A stretch of 62,182 bases of DNA from CAIKZD01 sp041675165. Lineage in GTDB: Bacteria > Patescibacteriota > Minisyncoccia > Moranbacterales > UBA2206. Under the pieces are notes generated by a model. That model worked only from the letters and a program-made list of their open reading frames with translations, was not told the origin of the DNA and searched no databases. Below, one piece after another: positions 35,056-43,434 of the stretch (the stretch's first letter is position 1; each line of letters opens with the position of its first letter). A program made the position numbers and the translations under genes. The stretch spans positions 1 to 62,182 of the forward strand of contig JBAYUI010000003.1 in assembly GCA_041675165.1 (NCBI GenBank), read 5' to 3'.

Positions 35056-35640
35056 ATGTCCAAGCAATCCCAACTCAATCAACTCAACGCCAAGATGTCC
35101 GCCTGCTCCCTCTGCGCCCTGCGTTCGGGTTGCACACGCGTCGTGCCGGGGGCTGGTAGTACGACCGCGGAAATCATGTTCATAGGCGAAGCTCCGGGCA
35201 AAAAAGAGGATGAAACCGGCGTGCCTTTTGTCGGAGCGGCGGGAAAATTCCTAGACGAAATGCTCGGCACTATCAAACTCAAACGCGAAGAAGTTTACAC
35301 CGCCAATGTTTGCAAATGCCGTCCACCGAGCAACAGAGATCCTTTACCAGAAGAAGTAAAACTGTGTTGGCCGTGGCTTTTGCAACAGATCCAAATCATT
35401 CAGCCGAAACTGATCGTCACACTTGGTCGCCACTCTATGGAAAGATTCCTACCAGGTCAAAAAATTTCACAAGTCCACGGTCACGCGATGCGCCGCGACA
35501 TCGAAGGTATCGGCTCGCAAGTTTTTTATACTTTGTATCATCCTGCCGCCGCACTCTACAATGGCGGCATGCGCGAAACTCTTATCAAAGATTTCAAAAA
35601 AATCCCCAAGATTTTGAAAAAAATCAAAGAAGAAAAATAA
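35056..35640 (+). CDS. Uracil-DNA glycosylase family 4 (4Fe-4S)
   Basis: Family 4 enzymes remove uracil from DNA and carry an iron-sulfur cluster. The four cluster cysteines are likely in CSLCALRSGC (about residues 15-24), CKCRPP (about 80) and LCWPWL (about 97). The catalytic motif GEAPGKKEDETGVPFVGAAG is near residues 42-61 and the second motif is YHPAA near 163. Length, 194 residues, is typical. With nfo nearby this provides both steps of uracil repair: base removal and abasic site cleavage. Confidence 0.94.
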   Translation: MSKQSQLNQLNAKMSACSLCALRSGCTRVVPGAGSTTAEIMFIGEAPGKKEDETGVPFVGAAGKFLDEMLGTIKLKREEVYTANVCKCRPPSNRDPLPEEVKLCWPWLLQQIQIIQPKLIVTLGRHSMERFLPGQKISQVHGHAMRRDIEGIGSQVFYTLYHPAAALYNGGMRETLIKDFKKIPKILKKIKEEK

Positions 35641-35665
35641 AATCGCTGGAAAGCGATTTTATTTT
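35634..35665 (+). terminator. Terminator overlapping the uracil-DNA glycosylase stop
   Basis: The perfect 14-bp stem AAAATAAAATCGCT/AGCGATTTTATTTT with a GGAA tetraloop begins inside the last codons of the gene. Confidence 0.85.
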
Positions 35666-35691
35666 AAACTAAATACTAGATACTATTCAAG

Positions 35692-35774
35692 TACCCGGGG
35701 CGAGACTCGAACTCGCATGACCTTACGGTCGAGGGATTTTAAGTCCCTTGTGTCTACCATTCCACCACCCGGGC
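35692..35774 (-). tRNA. tRNA-Leu(UAA)
   Basis: Class II tRNA of 83 nt with acceptor GCCCGGG/CCCGGGT, anticodon stem AGGGA/TCCCT with loop CTTAAAA giving UAA, and a long variable arm. It is uninterrupted, although this isoacceptor carries group I introns in cyanobacteria. CCA is not encoded. Confidence 0.95.
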
Positions 35775-35781
35775 AAAATTG

Positions 35782-35855
35782 AGGTCGCGGTGGGATTTGC
35801 ACCCACGAAATAGCGGTTTTGCAGACCGCCGCGTTAGCTACTTCGCCACACGACC
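35782..35855 (-). tRNA. tRNA-Cys(GCA)
   Basis: Acceptor GGTCGTG/CGCGACC, anticodon stem GCGGT/ACCGC with loop CTGCAAA giving GCA, and U at the discriminator position as usual for tRNA-Cys. Its first 22 nt also encode the last codons and stop of the LAGLIDADG gene on the same strand. Confidence 0.95.
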
Positions 35856-36571
35856 TTATGCTTTTTTATTATTTTTTTCACCTCCTCATCGCTTCTTTTC
35901 GGCCTCAAAATAAAATATTCACAAAATTTTACATATTTTCTTCTTAGAAATTCTAACCCCTTTTTGCCGTAGATAAATTTAAAAATCTTTATACTATCCT
36001 CAGTCGAAAAAGCCAACATAAAAGATTTACATCCGTTATAAACTTTTTCTTGCTTAGTGTTTATAATATTTTTTGTTTTTTTAGCCAACGCTTCTAAAAA
36101 TTCTTTACTACCGCAAGTAAACACGACCCTTAGCCCCTTTATTATCTCCTCATCATCTTTATTCCTCCCCTTTCTTAATAATACACAGCCATCCCCATCA
36201 AAATATCCCAAAATAAAACTACTTAAATATTTTTTCGGTACATCTGGAAATTTTATTGTTAAAGATTTTTTCGGGAATAATCCAAGCCTCGTTAAATCAT
36301 CATACAAGACATGACTTCCGATTCTTAGAAGATATTGTTTTTGTCTTTTACTGTTAGGATGTTCCGTTTCAATTATATTATGTTCGGAAGATAGCCACTT
36401 TTTTATTCTTAATATATTTTCTCTGTCTACACTAGAAACCCTGACATATTTACCACGCAGATAACTAGCATCTTCAAGACTGCCATCAGCATATAAATAC
36501 CCCAAAACGTAGGCCATCTTATGCGACCATCTTTTGAAAAAATTTTCATTCACAGCATACTTTATTCCCAT
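35834..36571 (-). CDS. LAGLIDADG homing endonuclease-like protein
   Basis: The 245-residue protein has two LAGLIDADG helices: AYVLGYLYADGS (about residues 20-31) and SFILGYFDGDGC (about 116-127), each ending in the acidic residue that binds the catalytic metal. This is a single-chain, free-standing homing endonuclease layout. Its 3' end runs into tRNA-Cys: the last residues VVWRSS and the stop are read from the tRNA 5' acceptor and D arm. No intron or intein surrounds it. It is AT-rich, lacks a good ribosome site, and is probably a mobile gene. Confidence 0.88.
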   Translation of the reverse strand: MGIKYAVNENFFKRWSHKMAYVLGYLYADGSLEDASYLRGKYVRVSSVDRENILRIKKWLSSEHNIIETEHPNSKRQKQYLLRIGSHVLYDDLTRLGLFPKKSLTIKFPDVPKKYLSSFILGYFDGDGCVLLRKGRNKDDEEIIKGLRVVFTCGSKEFLEALAKKTKNIINTKQEKVYNGCKSFMLAFSTEDSIKIFKFIYGKKGLEFLRRKYVKFCEYFILRPKRSDEEVKKIIKKHKVVWRSS

Positions 36572-36660
36572 ATCACAGGTGGTTATAAACTATACTGCAA
36601 TTATATACCAGCTGCACAAGAACAACAAGAACAGTCTACCAAAAAAAAACATGGTAGTCA

Positions 36661-36699
36661 AACAAAAATCCTCCCCGTTTCTAGGAAGGATTTTTTGTT
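36661..36699 (-). terminator. Terminator after the 3D-domain gene
   Basis: The stem AACAAAAATCCT/AGGATTTTTTGTT with a 14-nt loop lies 9 bp past the stop of the minus-strand gene at 36708. Confidence 0.75.
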
Positions 36700-36707
36700 A
36701 TTTTGAG

Positions 36708-37283
36708 TTAGCTCACAATTTCAGCCACTAGATTTTGTCGGCCGAAACCAAAAGCTTGGGTTTTGGTTTTCATATAGATGTCGACGTGATTGGCTTTGAT
36801 CGCTCCCCCACGATCTTCACAGACATAGATTCCCATCCCTTCGATTTGGATTTTTGTTCCAAAAGGAAATTGGGCGGGACACGCCAAGGTTTCATTTTCT
36901 CTGACCTTAACACCGGAAGCAGTGATGCCATCCGACTTTCCACATTCATCCGCCGCCGCCGTGTAGGCCGAAGCATTGATCACGAATTTTCCTTTCGGAA
37001 GCTTTTGTTTCTTTTCTTCAGAATTGAAACGCTCCAGAGCCGATTCTCTTTCAGGATCGATCTGTGCCATCGCCACCGTGTTTTTAAAGTTGTTCGGATC
37101 ATAAGCCAAAAGGCCATTCTCCTTATTTCCTAGCAAAATATTACCGCTAGAAAACCCAACCTCTTGTATTTTAAAATTTATTTTTGTTTCATTAGACCCG
37201 TTCGGCTCATCCGCCAACGCTGTTTCTGGTAAAACTAAGAGCGTCACGAATGCGATAGCCAGGCAAGCGCTAATGATACGCAT
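36708..37283 (-). CDS. Secreted 3D-domain protein
   Basis: The 191-residue protein starts with a signal peptide (residues 1-24, cut near ALADE). Its C-terminal 90 residues match the 3D domain, named for three conserved aspartates and found in lytic transglycosylase-like proteins: NASAYTAAADECGKSDGITA, then PFGTKIQIEGMGIYVCEDRG and NHVDIYM. Cys pairs could form disulfides. A role in peptidoglycan remodelling is inferred from the family. It lies between the LAGLIDADG gene and an anchored protein of unknown function, with its own terminator. Confidence 0.85.
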   Translation of the reverse strand: MRIISACLAIAFVTLLVLPETALADEPNGSNETKINFKIQEVGFSSGNILLGNKENGLLAYDPNNFKNTVAMAQIDPERESALERFNSEEKKQKLPKGKFVINASAYTAAADECGKSDGITASGVKVRENETLACPAQFPFGTKIQIEGMGIYVCEDRGGAIKANHVDIYMKTKTQAFGFGRQNLVAEIVS

Positions 37284-37482
37284 TAAATATCTTTTTAATT
37301 GTTAATTCGCCTCGACTTGTCTAGGTTTCCAAGTAAGACGGTCAATCAAACTTCTTTTCTGTTCCTATTTGATTGACCCACAATTATAGCAAACTATGAT
37401 CGAAAAGTCAAACGTTTTTCGCTCATTTACCTTATTTAAGCCTTTTTTCAAGAATAATCTCCTCCCTTTATGGCGGGAACAA

Positions 37483-37514
37483 AAGAAAAAAGCTCACAAT
37501 CGGGCTTTTTCTTC
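37483..37514 (-). terminator. Terminator after the 37539 gene
   Basis: The stem AAGAAAAAAGC/GCTTTTTCTT with an inner loop TCACAATCGG lies 24 bp past the stop of the minus-strand gene. Confidence 0.6.
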
Positions 37515-37538
37515 TTTTTTCCGCTATTTTAGGATTTT

Positions 37539-38711
37539 TCACTTCCCATTCTTCAAAAGATTGTTAATAATGCTCTCATCCTGACAAGTATACTCCCGAC
37601 TAGCACTATAGAAACGCTTTTTCGGCCCGTGACATCCGCCATTTTCCACATTCAGTGTGGCCATCATCGGCATAAGGAAGCCGATCCGTTTAGAAGTGAA
37701 ATAATTATACAATTTGCTCAGCGTGGCTTTCCTTTTGGCCGCGTCCATCCGCGCGAAAGAACTCATATCGTCAAATTTCAGACCGCTCCAATCCAGATGT
37801 ACCAAGACATTATTGGCCCGCGAAGCGTATTGATCGTGCCACAAGAGCGCCCAGCAGCTCTCAAGTTGGCTCCAGCATGGACCATTTTCTATGGTGCCAT
37901 CATCACCAATACCGACACCACCTTCGATATAATCGAATCTTCTCAAATAATTTTCATCGGTTATATTGCCCGTTTGCGCTCCGATTGCGATTTGAATGCC
38001 TTTCTTCTTAGCATAAGCTCGCATATCATCCAACACTTCTGGTAATTTAGACTGTCCCAAGTCGGGGTTATCTTGATAATATATCTGTCCGAAAAGAAAA
38101 CTTTGGATCCCGACATCCATCGCACGATGCGTAACAAAACTTAAATATTTGCGATATTCCTTGCTGCTGATGCTCGGCTTGCAGGTGTGCTCTCCCCAAG
38201 CATTCTCCGACCCCTTGCGACACATATCGGAAAAATTGAAATAACGATCTTCATCAGGATAAAAATATTTAACGTCCCGCCGGATATCCTCCGCCAAAAA
38301 CATGCCGTACATGACGTTGGGCTTAGTGATTTTTTGCATCACTTCCAAGGCCTTGGCGAAATCCGGTGGCGCCGCCCAAGTTTCCAAAGCACGATGTAAA
38401 TAAACACATTCCGAGCGATTGATCATGGCCGCTTCCGCGTCCGTGTCTTCCCCGTAGCCACTCAAAAGTCCATCCGTCACGCAGCCCTTGAGCTTCATGG
38501 TTTTCATGGACAGCGGCGGCGGATCATAATGATAAGGCGGGGCGAAAAAAATATCCTCCGTGTCTACGCGCGGAGGAGGAGGTGGTGGCACTTCTCTCAC
38601 AACTTTGACTTCGGTCTTTTTATGCGCGCGATACACCAAGAAAACCGTTACGCCCAGACACAAAAGGACTAATATGAAAAGAATAATTCTTTTTCTTGTG
38701 ATATAAAACAT
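37539..38711 (-). CDS. Membrane-anchored extracellular protein, possible glycosidase-like barrel
   Basis: I do not recognise a named family. The 390-residue protein has an N-terminal membrane helix (about residues 8-27), a polyproline stalk (PPPPPPRVD near 42 and another PPP near 65), then a large domain rich in Trp, Tyr and Asp. Segments such as HRAMDVGIQSFLFGQIYYQD, AKKKGIQIAIGAQTG and NVLVHLDWSGLKFDDM alternate helices with short hydrophobic strands as in TIM-barrel glycoside hydrolases. Six or more cysteines suggest disulfides outside the cell. Enzymatic activity is a guess. Confidence 0.7.
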   Translation of the reverse strand: MFYITRKRIILFILVLLCLGVTVFLVYRAHKKTEVKVVREVPPPPPPRVDTEDIFFAPPYHYDPPPLSMKTMKLKGCVTDGLLSGYGEDTDAEAAMINRSECVYLHRALETWAAPPDFAKALEVMQKITKPNVMYGMFLAEDIRRDVKYFYPDEDRYFNFSDMCRKGSENAWGEHTCKPSISSKEYRKYLSFVTHRAMDVGIQSFLFGQIYYQDNPDLGQSKLPEVLDDMRAYAKKKGIQIAIGAQTGNITDENYLRRFDYIEGGVGIGDDGTIENGPCWSQLESCWALLWHDQYASRANNVLVHLDWSGLKFDDMSSFARMDAAKRKATLSKLYNYFTSKRIGFLMPMMATLNVENGGCHGPKKRFYSASREYTCQDESIINNLLKNGK

Positions 38712-38835
38712 CTTTTTCTTTGGAAAAATTTAGAATTATCGGTGTCTTCCAAGACAAAATGAGCGCCGTTGACCTTCAAGCGTCTTATCCTCTAACACAA
38801 TCCGGTGGTCGAAAAATTCTGCTGAAAATTATCTC

Positions 38836-39309
38836 CTACTTTTCAACAATTTCCTTTTGCGAAGTTTTTCTCTTCAATAGCCTGTCTTTCAAGGCGATAA
38901 GGTCGGAATCAGCCAAGGCGATCAGAAAGATGATGATAACAGTGATGATCATGATGATGTCCGGCGTATCGGGAAAGATATAGGCGCATTGTTTGCTGGC
39001 ACTCGTGCAAGTGAGCAGCATCCCGATCTCATCCGCGAAAAGTCCCGTCCCCGTGCCGACGAGCGCGCTGGCAATTTTCATCCTTCTTTGGCTGCTGTCC
39101 AAAATCGCCAAGATTCCGCCCAGAAACAAAGCCGCCGTACCGAAATAGAAATGGTGGATGTGATAACCCCCGACATACACATACCGGCTGAAATGCAACG
39201 AATAGAAATGCACCACAAAAAAAGAAACTAAGAAAAAAACCAGAACGATGAACATCTTCTTCTTATTCTCCTTTTTCAGGTCGAACACTCCCCTTAATTT
39301 TATGCCCAT
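38836..39309 (-). CDS. Polytopic membrane protein of unknown function
   Basis: About 157 residues with four predicted membrane helices: FIVLVFFLVSFFVVHFY, an IHHFYFGTAALFLGGILAI stretch, ALVGTGTGLFADEIGMLL and IIMIITVIIIFLIALA. The motif YHIHHFYFG at the start of helix two and the acidic ADE in helix three could form a metal or proton site. No family is recognised with confidence. The ATG at 39309 was preferred to an upstream TTG at 39342. It lies upstream of the 37539 gene on the same strand. Confidence 0.65.
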   Translation of the reverse strand: MGIKLRGVFDLKKENKKKMFIVLVFFLVSFFVVHFYSLHFSRYVYVGGYHIHHFYFGTAALFLGGILAILDSSQRRMKIASALVGTGTGLFADEIGMLLTCTSASKQCAYIFPDTPDIIMIITVIIIFLIALADSDLIALKDRLLKRKTSQKEIVEK

Positions 39310-39427
39310 ACGGATAGAACCTATCGAATTATCGTTATTCAATTATACCATATCTCGACCGGCAGTGCCTTAAAAACATGCCCCTGCCCACATCAAGCAG
39401 GTACCGCTCTCAATCATTCTCCAAAAA

Positions 39428-39964
39428 TCATTCTTCAATCCGTTTTTTCCATTCCTTGGCTCGAATTTGTATGCTATCGAGAAGACCCGTCTTGCCACTA
39501 TAATAAGCTGCATAATTATCCCGATAAGAAGCGTACAAATCACGCTTAGTTGAAGCATAAAGTTCGCGATCTTTTTTATTCACTCGCATATAGTCTCTAA
39601 AAGTCTTATACTCCTCGATCCTAGGATTGCCCTTTTGGAGCGTATGGACACTCACTAGGCGATTTCCTTCCGGTGAGTCTTTAGTGAAATATTCATCGCC
39701 TTTCCTGGTATATCCTTGGCCACGTGGCACATATCCAAGTCTTATAAAAGATTCATAGCAATCCTTGACCACATCTAATTTCTTCACCACCACCAATATA
39801 TCTATTTGCGGTTTTGCGATCATTCCTTCAATCGAAGTGCTGCCTATATGTTCAATTTCAACGAGATTATCGCCGAAAATCGGTTTCAGCTCTTCTGCCG
39901 CAGCCAAAAACCGCCTTCTCCAAAGAGGATCATATTCCTTAAGCTCATATGGGCGATGTGGAAC
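39428..39964 (-). CDS. GrpB family protein (UPF0157)
   Basis: GrpB proteins belong to the nucleotidyltransferase superfamily; the function is poorly known and the name alludes to a fusion with CoaE in some bacteria. The 178-residue protein shows YELKEYDPLWRRRFLAAAEE, the catalytic-like VEIEHIGSTSIEGMIAKPQI and DILV segment (GS...D.D pattern), RRGDEYF-like KGDEYF, and the YRDYMRVNKKDRELYASTKR C-terminal motif. The ATG at 39964 was chosen over a TTG at 39994. It stands alone between unrelated genes. Confidence 0.9.
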   Translation of the reverse strand, partial: VPHRPYELKEYDPLWRRRFLAAAEELKPIFGDNLVEIEHIGSTSIEGMIAKPQIDILVVVKKLDVVKDCYESFIRLGYVPRGQGYTRKGDEYFTKDSPEGNRLVSVHTLQKGNPRIEEYKTFRDYMRVNKKDRELYASTKRDLYASYRDNYAAYYSGKTGLLDSIQIRAKEWKKRIEE

Positions 39965-40051
39965 CATAATGATTTTATCCGAAAAACAAATCAATAGATT
40001 TCTCTAACTACGATAGACTAATGATATCAAAAGTTTCCATTGTTTGCCAAC

Positions 40052-40082
40052 AAAAAACAAGACCTTTTTTAGTCTTGTTTTT
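40052..40082 (-). terminator. Terminator downstream of the TPR gene
   Basis: The stem AAAAACAAGAC/GTCTTGTTTTT with an 8-nt loop follows repeat R1 on the minus strand, past the gene ending at 40247. Confidence 0.75.
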
Positions 40083-40088
40083 CTATTT

Positions 40089-40135
40089 GGGCAGTTTAGT
40101 TAATACGGTGAGAAATGGATTTATGAAAAAAGACC
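40089..40135 (-). repeat. Dispersed repeat R1
   Basis: Plus-strand core GCAGTTTAGTT, one variable base, then ATACGGTGAGAAATGG and ATTTAT. Copies R2 (43366) and R3 (43944) share it. On the minus strand each copy lies after a gene's stop and before a terminator hairpin. Confidence 0.75.
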
Positions 40136-40246
40136 CTTCTTTTTAACTATACCAAAACAGTGCAATTGGTCAATTTACTTTTATAATCTTACTAGCAAGG
40201 TAAAACAGCTGAAACTGGCTTTATGGCAATCAATTAATCAAAGCAC

Positions 40247-41986
40247 CTAACCTTTATTTTTTGTTAGTGTATAAATTAACCTAGAGTTAGCGCCATCTCC
40301 AATTTCCATATATTTTATCTTATTATATTCAGAAGAATAGTATAATAAGCCTCTTTTTTTCTTCTTGTATTCTCCATTCACCAAGGAAGTTCCATTTTTT
40401 TCATATATATCAATTACCGAGCTATCATTAAATATTTTTCCATTAAGCCTAAAATATTCTTCATAATCATAGCTCAACAGCTTTCTGCTTATATTCCAGT
40501 TCGCTGTAATTTCATTGTCAATCACATCAATTTTAAAAATAACCCCATCTTCTGACAGCCATTCCCCAGAGACAGTTCTTAGAAGATTCCCCTTTATAAA
40601 CTTGGCCTCAGTAAAATTTAAAATAAATCTACGTAATAATAAGGCTTCGCGTATTTTTTCCTTTTCTATGTCGCTTTCTTTTTCAATTTTCTTTGGAATT
40701 TCAGACAAAGCCTCGTTCACATTTTGATGAACATTTTCTTTTCCCCTTGCTGAATTAAGAAGCTCTTTCGCTTCAGAAACAAACCCTATATTTAATAATC
40801 TGTACGCCAAGTTTGCACTTGCCAATGTGTTTCCTAGCTTCTCAGCCTCCTTATAGCTTTCGATTGATTTTATTGGCATTTGTAAATTATCATATTGAAC
40901 ACCAATATTATTCTGAACAGAGTCGTCTTTTGGATTTATACTCTTTGCATTTTTATAATGCAAAAGTGCTATTTCATCATATTTACCCTCTGCATACGAA
41001 TATCCAGCCTTAAATAGAAGTGCCGAATCGTTTGGTTTTAATTCTACTGCTTTGTCTATAGCAAATGCCTTATTTTCATAATCCTTTTCCTTGTCATATA
41101 TATCAGCCAATGCCTCATATATTCTGACCTTAGATTCATCATCTTGTACATTGGATAACACTTCACTTAAAACATTAACGGCTTCATCCATTTTATTATA
41201 TTTATACAAAATCACTGATAAATTTTGGACTGCTAATGATTTTTCATTATCATTAATTGCTAGTTTTAATGCTTGGTAATAAAAAAGCTCTGAATTTTTT
41301 AAATCATCAGAAATTTCATAGCAATAACCGATTGCCATATTAACCGCATGCATGATATCTCGACTGTTCAATAATCCCTTTAATTTGCTTATAGCGGTAG
41401 TGTCACCCAACTTATGGGATAATTCTAAATATAAAATTTCATCCTTTTTATTGTCGCCACCAAGTTCAAGCATTTTTTTATAGGCTGTATCCATTTTTTC
41501 TTTATCCTTATTAAGAATAGCAGCTATAAACATTTCTCTCTCCCAGTCATCCTTGGTAATGGGTTCTCTATCATTCTTTTTTTCTTGCTCCCTGCTTCCT
41601 TCTATATATTCATCATCACTTATTTGTTCTTCTTTTTTGTTTTGCTTGTTTGTCGCTCCTATTTCATCGCACGCTTCAGCCTCAATTCCTTTTTCTCCCG
41701 CACTAAACTTTTTCATTCTGCCAATAAACTTAGCGATTTGCTTATAAAATACGAAAATAAAAAAAATTAAGAATACTAATACCGCAAATGGCCAACCCAT
41801 TTGAAACAAAGAAGTATAAAATTCATTTTGACCAGAATTTTCCAGATTTTTCGAGTTAAGTCCGTTTTCTGGAACACTAAGAACACTTTTGTATAAAAAG
41901 AATGATACCAAAAATATTCCCAGCAAAAGAAATACAATTTTTTTATTAAGACCTATATATTTTAGAATAGAGACACCTCTTACCAT
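40247..41986 (-). CDS. Membrane-anchored TPR-repeat protein
   Basis: The 579-residue protein has two N-terminal membrane helices (about residues 17-35 and 65-85), a charged linker (EQISDDEYIEGSREQEKKND), then TPR-like repeats from about 150 to 440. Examples are EDKEYENKAFAIDKAVELKP-like and NDSALLFKAGYSYAEGKYDE, with the alternating W-LG-Y-F-A-P pattern. The last 130 residues form an unrecognised strand-rich domain. TPR proteins usually scaffold complexes. It is notably AT-rich compared with neighbours and lies next to the dispersed repeat R1, suggesting an acquired gene. Confidence 0.78.
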   Translation of the reverse strand: MVRGVSILKYIGLNKKIVFLLLGIFLVSFFLYKSVLSVPENGLNSKNLENSGQNEFYTSLFQMGWPFAVLVFLIFFIFVFYKQIAKFIGRMKKFSAGEKGIEAEACDEIGATNKQNKKEEQISDDEYIEGSREQEKKNDREPITKDDWEREMFIAAILNKDKEKMDTAYKKMLELGGDNKKDEILYLELSHKLGDTTAISKLKGLLNSRDIMHAVNMAIGYCYEISDDLKNSELFYYQALKLAINDNEKSLAVQNLSVILYKYNKMDEAVNVLSEVLSNVQDDESKVRIYEALADIYDKEKDYENKAFAIDKAVELKPNDSALLFKAGYSYAEGKYDEIALLHYKNAKSINPKDDSVQNNIGVQYDNLQMPIKSIESYKEAEKLGNTLASANLAYRLLNIGFVSEAKELLNSARGKENVHQNVNEALSEIPKKIEKESDIEKEKIREALLLRRFILNFTEAKFIKGNLLRTVSGEWLSEDGVIFKIDVIDNEITANWNISRKLLSYDYEEYFRLNGKIFNDSSVIDIYEKNGTSLVNGEYKKKKRGLLYYSSEYNKIKYMEIGDGANSRLIYTLTKNKG

Positions 41987-42224
41987 AAAAGATACCAGAA
42001 TAATTTAATAATTTAAGGATACCACCCTAAAACATTAAAAACAAGCCTCGTATGTTCAATATTAACTCAAATTTATTTTACAAAATCCGCGACCAAACAT
42101 TATGTTTTCCGTTATTTGAAACCTTTTTTCGTTTGATTGAGATGTTTTTGCTTTGAATAAGCCTGTTTTTAGGACAAATTACCTCAAGCCAACCCGATGA
42201 TTGCCTTGTTTAAGACAAATTCTG
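41987..42224. other. Intergenic region between divergent genes
   Basis: No gene is seen. The sequence is AT-rich with several AAACAAG/CTTGTTT words (near 42029 and 42205) that could pair, and holds upstream regions for both the TPR gene (minus) and parB (plus). No clear -35/-10 pair was found for the TPR gene. Confidence 0.4.
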
Positions 42225-42254
42225 TTGACATATAAATATTATAAAGCATATACT
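42225..42254 (+). promoter_or_regulatory. Predicted parB promoter
   Basis: TTGACA (42225-42230) and TATACT (42249-42254) with 18 bp spacing. The ATG lies at 42366, so the mRNA has a leader of about 100 nt. Confidence 0.65.
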
Positions 42255-42365
42255 AAATAGCAGGAGGGAACAGCAACGAACCTTGTCCTTTAACCGTCAT
42301 TTTTGTCAATTTACCGCTTTTGCAACGATTTTCCATCAACCACCAACATTCGAGAGGAGGATCCA

Positions 42366-43253
42366 ATGAACACCAGCGCACAAATTATTCCGATTCGTCA
42401 AGAAATGCCAGTGACAGGATTACCGAGTGTTCCAGTGTCTTCGATCAGACGATTCAAAGATCAACCGCGAATCATATTCGATCAAGACAAGCTCAAGGCG
42501 CTTGCAGACAGTATCAAAGAATACGGCTTGCAACAGCCCATCAGTGTCGTCGTGCTCAGGGGTGATGAGCAACATGATTATGAGCTTAAGGATGGCGAAC
42601 GCAGATGGCTCGCACATCAAATTGCCGGAATCGAACGCATCGACGTTATTATCGACCACGAAACAAGACCGGGGACGCAGCACCTCCAATCTCTCATCGC
42701 GAATTTCAATAGAGAAGGCCATACCTATATGGAAACCTCCAACGCGCTCGTTAAAGAGAAACAGAATGGGGTGCCGGCTGAATCTCTGGCAACGGCCTGC
42801 GGCAAATCGGTTGGTTGGGTCTATCAACATCTTGCACTGCAAAATCTCCACCCTGATCTGCAAAAACTGCTAAACGCAGGGAGCAACAAGAAAAAACTTC
42901 GGTTTAATCCAGCGTATGAATTGTCAAAACTTCCACTGGAACAACAAGTGTCTGCCTACAATAAGATGCGAAAAATCCCTGGAGCAGCTGAAAGGATTAA
43001 CTTTATCAAATCTAAAGGCGGCAATCCGATTGCGCCACGCGCGAAAAGGCCAGCACGAGAAGCAAAAAGTTTGAAAAATTTGGTTTACATGGTGAAATCC
43101 GGCGTTGAAAGATTTGCCAATCTAAAGAAAACTGATTTCAAGGCAATGATGGAAAAGCTTGAGCCTGCGGAAATTCCTGCTTTGATTAGTCAATTGAAAG
43201 CAGGTGCAGAATCATTGCAAGAATTGGCAAGTTTTGTGGAGAATTTTCAATGA
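42366..43253 (+). CDS. ParB/RepB/Spo0J-family protein, solitary
   Basis: ParB proteins bind parS sites and act with ParA in DNA partition; their N-terminal domain is a CTPase. This 295-residue protein shows VPVSSIRRFKDQPRIIFDQD, the KLKALADSIKEYGLQQPISV box and GERRWLAHQIAGIERIDVII (about residues 20-100), then a helix-turn-helix (VPAESLATACGKSVGWVYQH near 140). The GERR motif typical of CTP binding is intact. No parA is adjacent. The start has GAGGAGG five to seven bases upstream. Richer GC and lone position suggest a plasmid- or phage-derived copy. Confidence 0.88.
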   Translation: MNTSAQIIPIRQEMPVTGLPSVPVSSIRRFKDQPRIIFDQDKLKALADSIKEYGLQQPISVVVLRGDEQHDYELKDGERRWLAHQIAGIERIDVIIDHETRPGTQHLQSLIANFNREGHTYMETSNALVKEKQNGVPAESLATACGKSVGWVYQHLALQNLHPDLQKLLNAGSNKKKLRFNPAYELSKLPLEQQVSAYNKMRKIPGAAERINFIKSKGGNPIAPRAKRPAREAKSLKNLVYMVKSGVERFANLKKTDFKAMMEKLEPAEIPALISQLKAGAESLQELASFVENFQ

Positions 43254-43281
43254 GTAATGTCGTTACAGAACCAGCAACATG

Positions 43282-43322
43282 ATCCTCAGTCACACCATTC
43301 GTGATTGGGGATTTATTTTTTT
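43282..43322 (+). terminator. Terminator after parB
   Basis: ATCCTCAGTCAC pairs with GTGATTGGGGAT (two G-U pairs) around a 7-nt loop, followed by TTATTTTTTT. A second hairpin, AAAAACAGCC/GGCCGTTTTT, follows at 43330-43357. Confidence 0.75.
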
Positions 43323-43365
43323 GCAAAACAAAAACAGCCACTTTCAAGGCCGTTTTTGCTGTTAT

Positions 43366-43410
43366 GAGCAGTTTAGTTCATACGGTGAGAAATGGATTTA
43401 TAGAAAAAAC
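43366..43410 (-). repeat. Dispersed repeat R2
   Basis: It matches R1 in 32 of 33 core positions on the plus strand from GCAGTTTAGTT to GGATTTAT. It lies 25 bp past the stop of the MazG-like gene and next to the AAAAACAGCC hairpin. Confidence 0.75.
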
Positions 43411-43434
43411 TTTATTTTCCGGGTAACTTAAATC

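Noticed and set aside
42303..42365. Longer parB start at 42303
   Set aside because: The ATG at 42366 has a strong GAGGAGG site, while the upstream extension has none and reads as leader sequence.
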